Assembly: GCA_947166385.1 (NCBI GenBank)
Contig: CAMVEB010000002.1
Coordinates: 1 to 64,000, forward strand
Origin: an uncultured Clostridia bacterium
GTDB taxonomy: Bacteria > Bacillota > Clostridia > Christensenellales > Aristaeellaceae
Direction of reading: 5' to 3'
Length of the DNA stretch: 64,000 bases
Under the pieces are notes generated by a model that saw only the letters and a program-made list of their open reading frames with translations, was not told where the DNA came from and made no database searches. Positions 52,890-61,545 of this stretch are shown in pieces. Every line of letters begins with the position of its first letter. Within the stretch, counting starts at the first letter, position 1. Position numbers and translations under genes: made by a program.

Positions 52890-53827
52890 TGGAAAGACCG
52901 ATGGAAGACAATCTGGACAACCTGTTTGAATTCGCGGAATTCGATGAGAAAGAATCGGAACATATCGCGGCGCCCCGGTATTCCTACTGGAAATCCGTGT
53001 GGCGGACTTTTGTGCGCAGCAAGGTGACGATCCCGCTGACCATCTTCGTGATCGCGCTGGTGCTGTTTGCGCTGATTCAGCCGATGTATTCCGGCTATTC
53101 CCCCACGGTGGCCCCGAACATCAATAATTCCGACATGAAATACCTGTCCCCGAGCAGGGAGCATATCTTCGGCACGGACAATATCGGCAATGAGGTGTGG
53201 GACGTGGTGTGGGCCGGCGCCCGGAACTCCATCATCGTCAGCTTCGTCAGTACGACCATCATCATGGTGGTGGGCATCCTCGTAGGCGCGCTGTGGGGAT
53301 TCAGCAAAAAGATGGACAAATGGATGATCGAGGTTTACAACGTCGTGTCCAACGTTCCCTACCTGCTGCTGGCGATGATCCTGTCCTATGTGCTCGGCGC
53401 CGGGCTGGGATCCCTGATCTTTGTCATGGTCTGCATCGACTGGATTTTTGTGGCGTACTTCATCCGGACGCAGGTCATGATCATCCGCGACCGGGAATAC
53501 AACATGGCCAGCAAATGTCTCGGAACGAAGACCTTCACGATGATCGTCAAGAACATCCTGCCTTATCTGGTCTCGGTGATTGTGACGTACATCTCCCGCG
53601 AGATCCCGTTGCTGATCTCCTATGAGGTTTTCCTGTCCTACCTGGGGCTGGGGCTCGGCACCAATTACGCTTCCCTGGGGCGCACGATCTCCCAGTACAA
53701 GTCATTTATGACGGGGTATCCGCATCTGTTCTGGATCCCCGTGCTGGTGCTGGCCGCGATTGCCATCTCCCTGTACGTTGTGGGGCAGAAGCTGGCGGAC
53801 GCGACAGATCCGCGCACCCATCGGTGA
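52889..53827 (+). CDS. oligopeptide ABC transporter permease 1b (OppC/DppC type)
   Basis: 312 residues from ATG 52889, overlapping the previous stop. N-terminal cytoplasmic segment, then helix KVTIPLTIFVIALVLFALIQ. The family pattern appears in YLSPSREHIFGTDNIGNEVW, the permease core and the EAA loop NMASKCLGTKTFTMIVKNIL. The length is normal. It pairs with permease 1a. Confidence 0.9.
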   Translation: MERPMEDNLDNLFEFAEFDEKESEHIAAPRYSYWKSVWRTFVRSKVTIPLTIFVIALVLFALIQPMYSGYSPTVAPNINNSDMKYLSPSREHIFGTDNIGNEVWDVVWAGARNSIIVSFVSTTIIMVVGILVGALWGFSKKMDKWMIEVYNVVSNVPYLLLAMILSYVLGAGLGSLIFVMVCIDWIFVAYFIRTQVMIIRDREYNMASKCLGTKTFTMIVKNILPYLVSVIVTYISREIPLLISYEVFLSYLGLGLGTNYASLGRTISQYKSFMTGYPHLFWIPVLVLAAIAISLYVVGQKLADATDPRTHR

Positions 53828-53837
53828 GGAGGCAGAC

Positions 53838-54908
53838 ATGAAGGATATCATTATTTCCGCAAAAGACATCGAGGTGCAGTTCCGGGTCCGGGACAGCTAC
53901 CTGACAGCGATCCGGAATGTTTCGCTGGATCTGTACAACGGGGAAACCTTTGCCATCGTTGGCGAGAGCGGCAGCGGCAAATCCGTCTTTACCAAGACCT
54001 TCACCGGCATGCTGGAATCCAACGGCAAAATCACCAAAGGCTCCATCATGTACCATGGGCAGGATCTGACCAAACTGACGAAAGAAAAGGACTGGGCGGA
54101 TATCCGTGGCGTGAAGATCGCCACGGTGTTCCAGGATCCCATGACGTCGCTGAACCCGATCCGGACGATCGGTTTCCAGATCACGGAAGTCATTGAAAAG
54201 CATCAGAAGCTGTCCAAGGCGGAGGCGAAAGCCCAGGCCATCAGCATCATGGAGCGGGTCGGAATTCCGGACGCGGCAAACCGCTTTGACAACTATCCCT
54301 TTCAGTATTCCGGCGGAATGCGGCAGCGCATCGTCATCGCCATCGCGCTGGCCTGCCATCCGGAAATCCTGATCTGCGATGAGCCGACTACCGCGCTGGA
54401 CGTGACGATCCAGGCCCAGATCATCAAGCTGATCAAGGATCTGCAGAAGGAGCTGGGATTCACCACGATCTACATCACCCACGACCTGGGTGTGGTGGCC
54501 AACGTGGCGGACCGCGTCGGCGTCATGTACGGCGGGCAGATTATTGAATACGGCACGGTGAACGAGATCTTCTACGATCCGCAGCATCCCTATACCTGGG
54601 CGCTGCTTTCCGCGCTGCCCCAGCTGGGCGTCAAGGGGGAGGATCTGTACTACATTACCGGAACGCCGCCCTCCCTGTATAACGAAATCAAGGGCGACGC
54701 CTTTGCGCCGCGGAACCCGAAGGCACTGAAGGTGGATTTTGCCAAGGAGCCGCCCTTCTTCCAGGTCAGCGATACCCATTTTGCCAAGACCTGGCTGCTG
54801 GATCCGCGGGCGCCCAAGGTGGAGAAGCCCGCTGCGATCCAGAACCTGCACGAGAAGATTCTGAAGATGACATCCAAAGGAGGTGCCTTCCATGTCTCCA
54901 ACGATTGA
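53838..54908 (+). CDS. oligopeptide ABC transporter ATPase 1a (OppD/DppD type)
   Basis: 356 residues from ATG 53838 behind GAGGAGGCAGAC. Walker [17 protein letters not shown] (about residue 39), Q-loop [16 protein letters not shown], signature [16 protein letters not shown] (about residue 157), Walker [16 protein letters not shown] and His switch [15 protein letters not shown]. The C-terminal OppD extension ([20 protein letters not shown]) is present but ends without the Cys cluster of iron-sulfur OppD. It overlaps the next gene by 17 bases. Confidence 0.92.
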   Translation: MKDIIISAKDIEVQFRVRDSYLTAIRNVSLDLYNGETFAIVGESGSGKSVFTKTFTGMLESNGKITKGSIMYHGQDLTKLTKEKDWADIRGVKIATVFQDPMTSLNPIRTIGFQITEVIEKHQKLSKAEAKAQAISIMERVGIPDAANRFDNYPFQYSGGMRQRIVIAIALACHPEILICDEPTTALDVTIQAQIIKLIKDLQKELGFTTIYITHDLGVVANVADRVGVMYGGQIIEYGTVNEIFYDPQHPYTWALLSALPQLGVKGEDLYYITGTPPSLYNEIKGDAFAPRNPKALKVDFAKEPPFFQVSDTHFAKTWLLDPRAPKVEKPAAIQNLHEKILKMTSKGGAFHVSND

Positions 54909-55851
54909 CCGGGAGGTTCTGCTCTCCCTGCGGAATGTGGAGATCTCCTTTGACAACGGCGGAAAAAAGAAATTCAAAGCCGTCCAGGATGCCAACTTTG
55001 ACATCTACAAGGGAGAAACCTTCGCGCTGGTGGGCGAATCCGGCAGCGGCAAGACCACGATCGGCCGGGCCATCATGCGGATCAACGAGCTGAGCGACGG
55101 GGAAATCACCTTTGAGGGGAAACGGATTTCCGGCAGTCTCAGCAAGCAGGAAGACACGGACGTGATCCGGAATATCCAGATGATTTTCCAGGATCCGGCC
55201 GCCTCTCTGAACGAGCGGGCGACGATTGAATACTGCATCTCGGAAGGACTGTACAACTTCCACCTGTACCGGGATGAGGAGGATCGGATCGCCAAGGTGG
55301 ACCGGGCGCTGGAGGAAGTCGGCCTGCTGCCGGAGCACAAATCCAGGTATCCCCATGAGTTTTCCGGCGGGCAGCGGCAGCGTGTCGGCATCGCGCGGGC
55401 CCTGATCATGGAGCCGAAGCTCGTGGTGGCGGACGAACCGATTTCCGCCCTGGATGTTTCGATCCGCGCCCAGGTGCTGAACCTGATGAACAAACTGAAG
55501 AACGAAAAGGGCCTGACCTACCTGTTTATCGCCCACGACCTGTCCGTCGTCCGGTTTATCGCGGACCGGATCGCCGTCATTCACCTGGGGCGGATCGTGG
55601 AGATCGCGGAGACGGAGGAGCTGTTTGCCTATCCGCTGCATCCGTACACCATCTCTCTGCTGAGCGCGGTGCCCATGCCGGATCCGATCATCGAAAAGCA
55701 GCGGGAGCCGATCGTATACGCCGACGCGACGGAAGAAAAAACAGGGCCGGATTACGCGATGCGTGAAATCCGGCGCGGACACTATGTATACTGCACGCCT
55801 GAGCAGGCGGCCAAATACGCGGAAAACGCGGAGAAAGCGAACGCTCAGTAA
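54892..55851 (+). CDS. oligopeptide ABC transporter ATPase 1b (OppF/DppF type)
   Basis: 319 residues from ATG 54892, 8 bases after AAAGGAGG (a GTG at 54883 is rejected). Walker [18 protein letters not shown], signature [16 protein letters not shown], Walker [16 protein letters not shown], His switch [16 protein letters not shown] and the C-terminal [16 protein letters not shown] segment. It completes the first opp operon. Its end overlaps the convergent DUF3899 gene by 7 bases. Confidence 0.93.
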   Translation: MSPTIDREVLLSLRNVEISFDNGGKKKFKAVQDANFDIYKGETFALVGESGSGKTTIGRAIMRINELSDGEITFEGKRISGSLSKQEDTDVIRNIQMIFQDPAASLNERATIEYCISEGLYNFHLYRDEEDRIAKVDRALEEVGLLPEHKSRYPHEFSGGQRQRVGIARALIMEPKLVVADEPISALDVSIRAQVLNLMNKLKNEKGLTYLFIAHDLSVVRFIADRIAVIHLGRIVEIAETEELFAYPLHPYTISLLSAVPMPDPIIEKQREPIVYADATEEKTGPDYAMREIRRGHYVYCTPEQAAKYAENAEKANAQ

Positions 55852-56201
55852 GCAAAGAGCGTCAGCAAAGCTGCCGCGACCAGAAACAGGATTCCTGTCA
55901 GGAGAGGATAGTTGGCGCTATCCTTTCTTTTTTCTTCCTGATCCTCCCGGAAGGCGGCAAAGGACTTGAAATGCCCGCGGGCGGCGCTGCGCTGCGCCAC
56001 ATACGAGATGATATCGAAATCGCCGTGCCCGATCAGGGAAAAAACGACGCCGAGAATGATCATCACCAGGCCCACCACGGTCAGAGAATCGATGAACTTC
56101 AGGAGCCTGTTTTCCGCCGTGACGAGCACGATGACCGGGTAGACCAGCGCGGCGGACAGGTAAACCAGAAAATTCCGGAGACGAAAAGAGCGAAGACGCA
56201 T
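55845..56201 (-). CDS. DUF3899-like small membrane protein
   Basis: 118 residues. Three membrane segments are visible: [40 protein letters not shown] and [20 protein letters not shown] basic loop with [20 protein letters not shown] lies between. This is the DUF3899 layout. The ribosome site is weak (no clear AGGAGG upstream of 56201). It sits between the two opp operons on the opposite strand. Confidence 0.7.
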   Translation of the reverse strand: MRLRSFRLRNFLVYLSAALVYPVIVLVTAENRLLKFIDSLTVVGLVMIILGVVFSLIGHGDFDIISYVAQRSAARGHFKSFAAFREDQEEKRKDSANYPLLTGILFLVAAALLTLFAY

Positions 56202-56279
56202 GCGGCAAAACCCTCCCGCTCCGCAGTTTATACGCCGGGGGAGGCGCTGTCAAGCTGCTGTCAGGGGCGCAGGAAATGT

Positions 56280-56308
56280 TTGCAATTTCCGGGACAGTAT
56301 GATAAAAT
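56280..56308 (+). promoter_or_regulatory. promoter of the second oligopeptide operon
   Basis: TTGCAA (56280-56285), 17-base spacer, TAAAAT (56303-56308) in TATGATAAAAT. It is closely similar to 49201-49229, including the TTGCA-TTTCC stretch. Confidence 0.6.
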
Positions 56309-56384
56309 AACAACGCATTTTTTAACAAAGCATTTAATGAGAAAACCGGATCCCCCTGTGGGCTGCCCCGCAGCATTCTGGATT

Positions 56385-56411
56385 ATTATTCGGGAAAGAG
56401 CCCGAAATAAT
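56385..56411 (+). promoter_or_regulatory. leader hairpin of the second opp operon
   Basis: ATTATTCGGG (56385-56394) pairs with CCCGAAATAAT (56401-56411) around AAAGAG, followed by AAAAT. It is the counterpart of 49290-49317 and lies just before the AAAGGAGGAACC ribosome site. Confidence 0.6.
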
Positions 56412-56435
56412 AAAATATAAAGGAGGAACCCTGAA

Positions 56436-58940
56436 ATGAAGAAACTGTTGGCCCTGGTGCTGGCTCTCTGCATGGTGGCGGGCGCTGTGTCCGCGCTGGC
56501 GGAAGGATTTGAGCTGGCCGCATCCTATGAAACCGGCGAGCGCGTGTTCGACGGCGGAGAAATCACCACCGTGAAAGCCGGAGGCGGAAGCAGCTCCGAG
56601 GTAACGACCGATGTTTATGCCGGCGTGGAAGGCAAGGACTACACCGATGAAAAGGTTTATACCTATAATGATTTTACGTCCGCGCTGACAGCCAGCTCCA
56701 ACTGGGACCCGCTGTCCTGGGAAACCAGCGATGACAGCTCGATCCTTGGATATCTCTCCACCGGATTCTATAGCTTTGTGCTGAACAGCGACAAGAGCGG
56801 TTATTCCGTCCAGCCGGAACTGGCGGCGGAAATGCCGAAGGATGTGACCGCGGAATACGTCGGAAAGTTCGGCGTGGAAGAAGGGGAAACCAACAAGGCG
56901 TGGCGGATTGCCCTGAATCAGGACATCACCTTCGATGACGGCACCAAGGTCAACGCCTATGACTTTGAATACTCCCTCCAGCAGCTGCTGAATCCGAAAA
57001 TCATGAACCGCCGCGCGGACAGCTACTACGCCGGCTCCTTCGTGATTTACAACGCGAAGAACTACCTGTATGCGGGAAAGACCGCCTATGACCTGATCAC
57101 CGACACCGCCGAAAACCTGACGGCAGCCGGAACCGATGTCTATCTGGACCTGAGCTTCTGGAACATCGTCGGTGCGCCGGACGCCGACGGCAACGCCGCG
57201 CCCCAGTACGTGAACATCACGGACGACACCATGTACCGCGATGCCGGCATCGAGGACGAGAATGCCGACGAAGCGTGGGTTTCCGCGAAGTATATCTTTG
57301 ACAACTACCTGGCGGAGGGTGCTCCCTACAACGCCTATGCCGCTCAGTACCTGTACACGGCCTCCGTCGCCCCGGACACCAAGTGGGAAGACGTCGGCTT
57401 CAAGGTCATTGACGACTACACCATCGACTTCATTCTGCAGAATCCTGTGGAAGAAGCCAGCTTCTATATTCCCTACAACCTGAGCTCCAGCTATCTGGTC
57501 AAGAAGGACCTGTACGAAGCCTGCAAGAAGTTCTGGGATGCGGACGGCAAGGAAGTGGCCACCGAAGACGAAGCGGCCAGCATCACCACCAACTATTGCC
57601 GGTCGCTGGATACGACGACCTCCTACGGCCCCTATAAGATGACTTCCTTTGAACTGGACAAGGAATACACCCTGGAGCGGAACGAGGAGTGGTACGGCTA
57701 CCGCGACGGAAAGCATCTGGGCCGGTACCAGACCGACGTGATCAAGGTGACCGTGATCGCCGAGCACAAGACCGCGATGATGGCCTTTGAAAAGGGCGAA
57801 GTGGACGGAATCGCCCTGGATTCCGAAGACATGCAGAAATACGGCACCTCCAAGTATGTGAAGTACGGCCCGAACAACGGCTATACCACAAAACTGAGCT
57901 TCAACACCAACTATGACAAGCTGAAGGAACGCGGAACCAACAGCCAGGTGCTGGTAATCGACGAATTCCGGCAGGCGTTCTCCTACTGCTATGACCGGAA
58001 AGAATTCGCCACCGCCTACACCGCCGCCGGCACCGCCGGATTCGGCCTGATCAACGAACTGTACTGCTACAATCCCTTCACCGGCGCCTACTACCGGCAG
58101 AACGATTTCGCCAAGGCCGGACTGCTGAAGGTGTTCGACGTGAAGTACGGCGAGGGCGAGGAATACGCCACGCTGGATGAAGCGTACGAAGCGATGACCG
58201 GCTACGACATGCCCAAGGCGCAGGAACTGATGAAGGTGGCCTATCAGAAGGCCGTGGACGCCAAGGTCTACGACGGCGAGAGCCCCATCGAGATTGAATT
58301 CCGCGTATACCAGAGCGATGAAATCTATGTCAAGATGTTCACCTACCTGAACGAGCATCTGCAGGAAGCCTGCAAGGGCAGCGGCTTCGAGGGCAAGGTT
58401 TCCCTGAAGATGACGCCCGACGCGGACTACTACAACACCAACTACTCCGGCGGCGCGGACATGATCTTCACCACCTGGGGCGGCGCGACCATGAGTCCCT
58501 TCACGATCCTGTACGAATGCTACTGCGACGCCAGCGATGGCAGTGGCCAGCAGATGGAATACGGCTACGACACTTCCAAGATCACCGTGAAGTTTGTCGT
58601 GGACGGACAGGAAATCAGCGATACCCTGCAGAACTGGGCCCTGTGGGCAGACGCCAGCGCTCCCGTGGAATCCATCAACAGCGTGCTGGGCAAGTTCACG
58701 GACTATGACTACGACACCCGCTGCGCGTTCTACGCCCAGCTGGAAGCGGCCTTCCTGAACTGGTATCCCACCACTGCGGTATACTACCGGAATACCGCTT
58801 CCATGGACAGCCAGAAGGTTCAGTCCGCTTCTGACACCTATGTCACGCTGGTGTCGTTCGGCGGTATTGAATTCATGACCTACAATTACGACGACGCGGC
58901 CTGGGCGGAATACATCGCGGCGAACGAGCTGGTGTATTAA
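56436..58940 (+). CDS. oligopeptide ABC transporter substrate-binding protein 2
   Basis: 834 residues behind AAAGGAGGAACCCTGAA. The signal peptide KKLLALVLALCMVAGAVSAL ends SALA-EG. The mature part has family-5 features in order: AELAAEMPKDVTAEY-type region, ALNQDITFDDGTKVNAYDFE (WxFxLRxxxxFxDG-like), NPKIMNRRADSYYAGSFVIY, and EAFRQAFSYCYDRKEFATAY-type block (actual DEFRQAFSYCYDRKEFATAY). It is about 250 residues longer than common OppA proteins and shares the unusual size with OppA1. It is probably specific for a different peptide size or type. Confidence 0.86.
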   Translation: MKKLLALVLALCMVAGAVSALAEGFELAASYETGERVFDGGEITTVKAGGGSSSEVTTDVYAGVEGKDYTDEKVYTYNDFTSALTASSNWDPLSWETSDDSSILGYLSTGFYSFVLNSDKSGYSVQPELAAEMPKDVTAEYVGKFGVEEGETNKAWRIALNQDITFDDGTKVNAYDFEYSLQQLLNPKIMNRRADSYYAGSFVIYNAKNYLYAGKTAYDLITDTAENLTAAGTDVYLDLSFWNIVGAPDADGNAAPQYVNITDDTMYRDAGIEDENADEAWVSAKYIFDNYLAEGAPYNAYAAQYLYTASVAPDTKWEDVGFKVIDDYTIDFILQNPVEEASFYIPYNLSSSYLVKKDLYEACKKFWDADGKEVATEDEAASITTNYCRSLDTTTSYGPYKMTSFELDKEYTLERNEEWYGYRDGKHLGRYQTDVIKVTVIAEHKTAMMAFEKGEVDGIALDSEDMQKYGTSKYVKYGPNNGYTTKLSFNTNYDKLKERGTNSQVLVIDEFRQAFSYCYDRKEFATAYTAAGTAGFGLINELYCYNPFTGAYYRQNDFAKAGLLKVFDVKYGEGEEYATLDEAYEAMTGYDMPKAQELMKVAYQKAVDAKVYDGESPIEIEFRVYQSDEIYVKMFTYLNEHLQEACKGSGFEGKVSLKMTPDADYYNTNYSGGADMIFTTWGGATMSPFTILYECYCDASDGSGQQMEYGYDTSKITVKFVVDGQEISDTLQNWALWADASAPVESINSVLGKFTDYDYDTRCAFYAQLEAAFLNWYPTTAVYYRNTASMDSQKVQSASDTYVTLVSFGGIEFMTYNYDDAAWAEYIAANELVY

Positions 58941-58968
58941 TTCCCGGCTGATACAGGTCCATGCTTTC

Positions 58969-58997
58969 GCGGGCACGGGGTTTCCCCTCGTGCCCGC
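58969..58997 (+). terminator. post-oppA2 hairpin
   Basis: GCGGGCACGGGG (58969-58980) pairs with CCCTCGTGCCCGC (58985-58997), then TTT. It holds the same position as the hairpin behind the first binding-protein gene. Confidence 0.7.
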
Positions 58998-59040
58998 TTT
59001 GGGCTGTTGATCACGGAATCCGGAAATCGGAGGAGATTTG

Positions 59041-60003
59041 ATGGGCAAGTATATCCTGAAACGCGTCCTGCTCATGTTCCTGACGATGTTTATCATCATG
59101 ACCATGAGCTTCATCCTGATCAAGCTGCTGCCGCTGCCTGCGGTGCGCGAGATGGGGCGTGATGTGAACCTGATCCTGGCCAAGCGGGAAAAGATGGGCT
59201 ACAACAAGCCGATCCTGGTTCAGTACTACCTGTTCCTGAAGAATATCATCACGGAATGGGACTGGGGTGTCGGCGAACAGATGTACGAGGGGCTGAATGT
59301 CTGGAATGTCATGATGCAGAAGCTGCCCTATACCGTGCTGGTCAACCTGTACTCCATCCTGCTGGCGATTCCGCTGGGACTCGCGTTCGGCATCTACGCG
59401 GCGCTGAAGAAGAACAAATGGCAGGACCATCTGATCTCCACGCTGGTGATGATTTTCATTTCCGTCCCCAACTATGTCTATGCTTTCCTGATTCAGTATT
59501 TTCTGTGTTTCAGGCTGGGATGGTTCCCACTGCAGCTGGAATCCCTGAGCAAGGCAGGGTCCCTGTTCAGCTGGAAGATGTTCAGCTCCATGCTGCCGGC
59601 GGTTTTCTCGCTGGGATTCAGCACGGTCGCAAGCCTGACACGTTATACCCGGGCGGAGCTTTCTGAGGTGCTGACCGGCGACTATATGCTGCTGGCCCGG
59701 ACCAAAGGGCTGACCAAAGCCCAGGCCATTTCCCGGCACGCGCTCCGCAACGCCATGGTGGTCATCCTGCCGATGATCATCGGCGAATTCATCGGTATCC
59801 TCGGCGGCTCGCTGATTATTGAAAACATCTTCGGCATCCCCGGCGTCGGAAGCCTGTATATTACCTCCATCAATGTGCGGGACTACAATTTCTTCATGGC
59901 GATGAGCATGTTCTACACCTTCATCGGTCTGGCATCCGGCATTGTCAACGACATCAGCTACGGATTGATTGATCCGAGAATCAGGATGGGGTCGAAAAAA
60001 TGA
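59041..60003 (+). CDS. oligopeptide ABC transporter permease 2a (OppB/DppB type)
   Basis: 320 residues from ATG 59041, behind CGGAGGAGATTTG. The first helix is RVLLMFLTMFIIMTMSFILI. The N-terminal outside loop has normal length (AKREKMGYNKPILVQYYLFL), then the five-helix core with the EAA loop MLLARTKGLTKAQAISRHAL and NVRDYNFFMAMSMFY near the end. The stop overlaps the next start (ATGA), so they are translationally coupled. Confidence 0.92.
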   Translation: MGKYILKRVLLMFLTMFIIMTMSFILIKLLPLPAVREMGRDVNLILAKREKMGYNKPILVQYYLFLKNIITEWDWGVGEQMYEGLNVWNVMMQKLPYTVLVNLYSILLAIPLGLAFGIYAALKKNKWQDHLISTLVMIFISVPNYVYAFLIQYFLCFRLGWFPLQLESLSKAGSLFSWKMFSSMLPAVFSLGFSTVASLTRYTRAELSEVLTGDYMLLARTKGLTKAQAISRHALRNAMVVILPMIIGEFIGILGGSLIIENIFGIPGVGSLYITSINVRDYNFFMAMSMFYTFIGLASGIVNDISYGLIDPRIRMGSKK

Positions 60004-61544
60004 TGAATGAGCAGCGAATTCCGGAGATTCCGGCGGAGAAATTCCGGTTCATCCAGCAGGATGAGAAGATTCATGACGAGCGGATCAAAACCAAGCCGAT
60101 CGGCTACTTCAAGGATGCCTGGCTTCGCTTTGTGCGGAACAAGAGCGCTGTGGTGGCCTTTGTGCTGATTATTCTTCTGGTGCTCTTCGCGGTGATTGTG
60201 CCCTTTATCAGCGACTATGACGTCAACTTCCGCTCCGGGTACTACAAGACGATGCAGCCGAAGAGCAGGCTGTTCGCGGGCCTCGGCTTCTGGGACGGCG
60301 GCAGGCAGGAGAACCTGAACCTGGACAGCTACAACGCGGTCCGGGCGATCGGCACGGAAACAGGGCGCAATGTCATCATGCGGGAAAACCGCGTGTATAC
60401 CGACGCCAAGGGCGTGGAATACCACGACGTCAAGGTGGACAGCTACTATCGGGTCGGGTTCGCTTATCTGAACCTGACGCCCGAGGAATACAGAAAGCTG
60501 AAGGATTACCAGGATCAGACGGGAATCCAGGTGATCTATCCGCTGTCCAGAACCTACAACATTGACTTTCTGCAGGGGAACGCGGGGGCCAACTACTGGT
60601 ACCAGCTGACCAACGAAGCCTCCACCTCCACCGGAACCCCCGCCCTGGATGAGAACGGGGAGCCGATTCCCAATTACCTGACATCGCCGGAGAAGGACAA
60701 AGCCGGGTATGACAGCCTGCGGGTTTCCTGGGACAACGGCGGGGAAGATGGGAATACCTGGCTGGTTTACGCGCAGAAAAACCAGTCCGGCTACCGGGTC
60801 CGGGTGGATTACTATGAGTATTTCCGCTATATCTACGGCCAGGAACCCTGCTTCCTCTTCGGCACGAACGGGTACGGGCAGGATATACTGACCTGTCTGG
60901 CAGCGGGCGCCCGGCTGAGCTTCCTGCTGGCCATCTCCGTATCGCTGATCAACTTTGTGATCGGCGGGGTCTACGGCGCTGTGGAAGGATATTACGGCGG
61001 CGCGGTGGATATGGTCATGGAGCGGGTTTCCGATATCCTGTATGATGTGCCGTTCATGGTGGTGGCCACGCTGTTCCAGCTGCACCTGGCCCAGAAGGTC
61101 GGGGTGCTGCCGAGCCTGCTGTTCGCCTTCGTGCTGACCGGATGGGTCGGGATGGCGGCCCGGGTCCGGATGCAGTTCTACCGCTTCAAGGGCCATGAAT
61201 ACGTCCTGGCGGCCCGGACGCTGGGCGCCAGCGACCGGCGGCTGATCTTCAAGCATATCTATCCCAACTCCCTGGGAACCATTATTACCGGATCCGTGCT
61301 GGCGATCCCCGGCGTGATCTTTACCGAGTCGATGCTGAGCTACCTGCACATCATCAACCTGGAGACGTCCTCGCTGACCTCGATTGGCACGCTGCTGGCC
61401 GCCGGCCAGGGATACCTGAGCACCTATCCGCACATCATTTTCTTCCCGGCCCTGTTCATCTCCATTCTGATGATTTCCTTCAACCTGTTCGGAAACGGAC
61501 TGCGGGACGCGTTCAATCCTTCTCTGAGAGGAGCGGAAGACTGA
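60000..61544 (+). CDS. oligopeptide ABC transporter permease 2b (OppC/DppC type), enlarged outside domain
   Basis: 514 residues. After a cytoplasmic stretch and helix SAVVAFVLIILLVLFAVIVP (about 50-70) comes an insertion of about 200 residues (YDVNFRSGYYKTMQPKSRLF through NQSGYRVRVDYYEYFRYIYG). The normal core then resumes at CFLFGTNGYGQDILTCLAAG, with the EAA loop YVLAARTLGASDRRLIFKHI. Usual OppC length is about 300. The insertion faces outside and may contact the equally enlarged binding protein. Confidence 0.88.
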   Translation: MMNEQRIPEIPAEKFRFIQQDEKIHDERIKTKPIGYFKDAWLRFVRNKSAVVAFVLIILLVLFAVIVPFISDYDVNFRSGYYKTMQPKSRLFAGLGFWDGGRQENLNLDSYNAVRAIGTETGRNVIMRENRVYTDAKGVEYHDVKVDSYYRVGFAYLNLTPEEYRKLKDYQDQTGIQVIYPLSRTYNIDFLQGNAGANYWYQLTNEASTSTGTPALDENGEPIPNYLTSPEKDKAGYDSLRVSWDNGGEDGNTWLVYAQKNQSGYRVRVDYYEYFRYIYGQEPCFLFGTNGYGQDILTCLAAGARLSFLLAISVSLINFVIGGVYGAVEGYYGGAVDMVMERVSDILYDVPFMVVATLFQLHLAQKVGVLPSLLFAFVLTGWVGMAARVRMQFYRFKGHEYVLAARTLGASDRRLIFKHIYPNSLGTIITGSVLAIPGVIFTESMLSYLHIINLETSSLTSIGTLLAAGQGYLSTYPHIIFFPALFISILMISFNLFGNGLRDAFNPSLRGAED

Positions 61545-61545
61545 T

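Noticed and set aside
56334-59183. 949-codon minus-strand frame opposite the second binding-protein gene
   Set aside because: Low-complexity His/Val/Gly-rich translation opposite a well-supported gene; a shadow.
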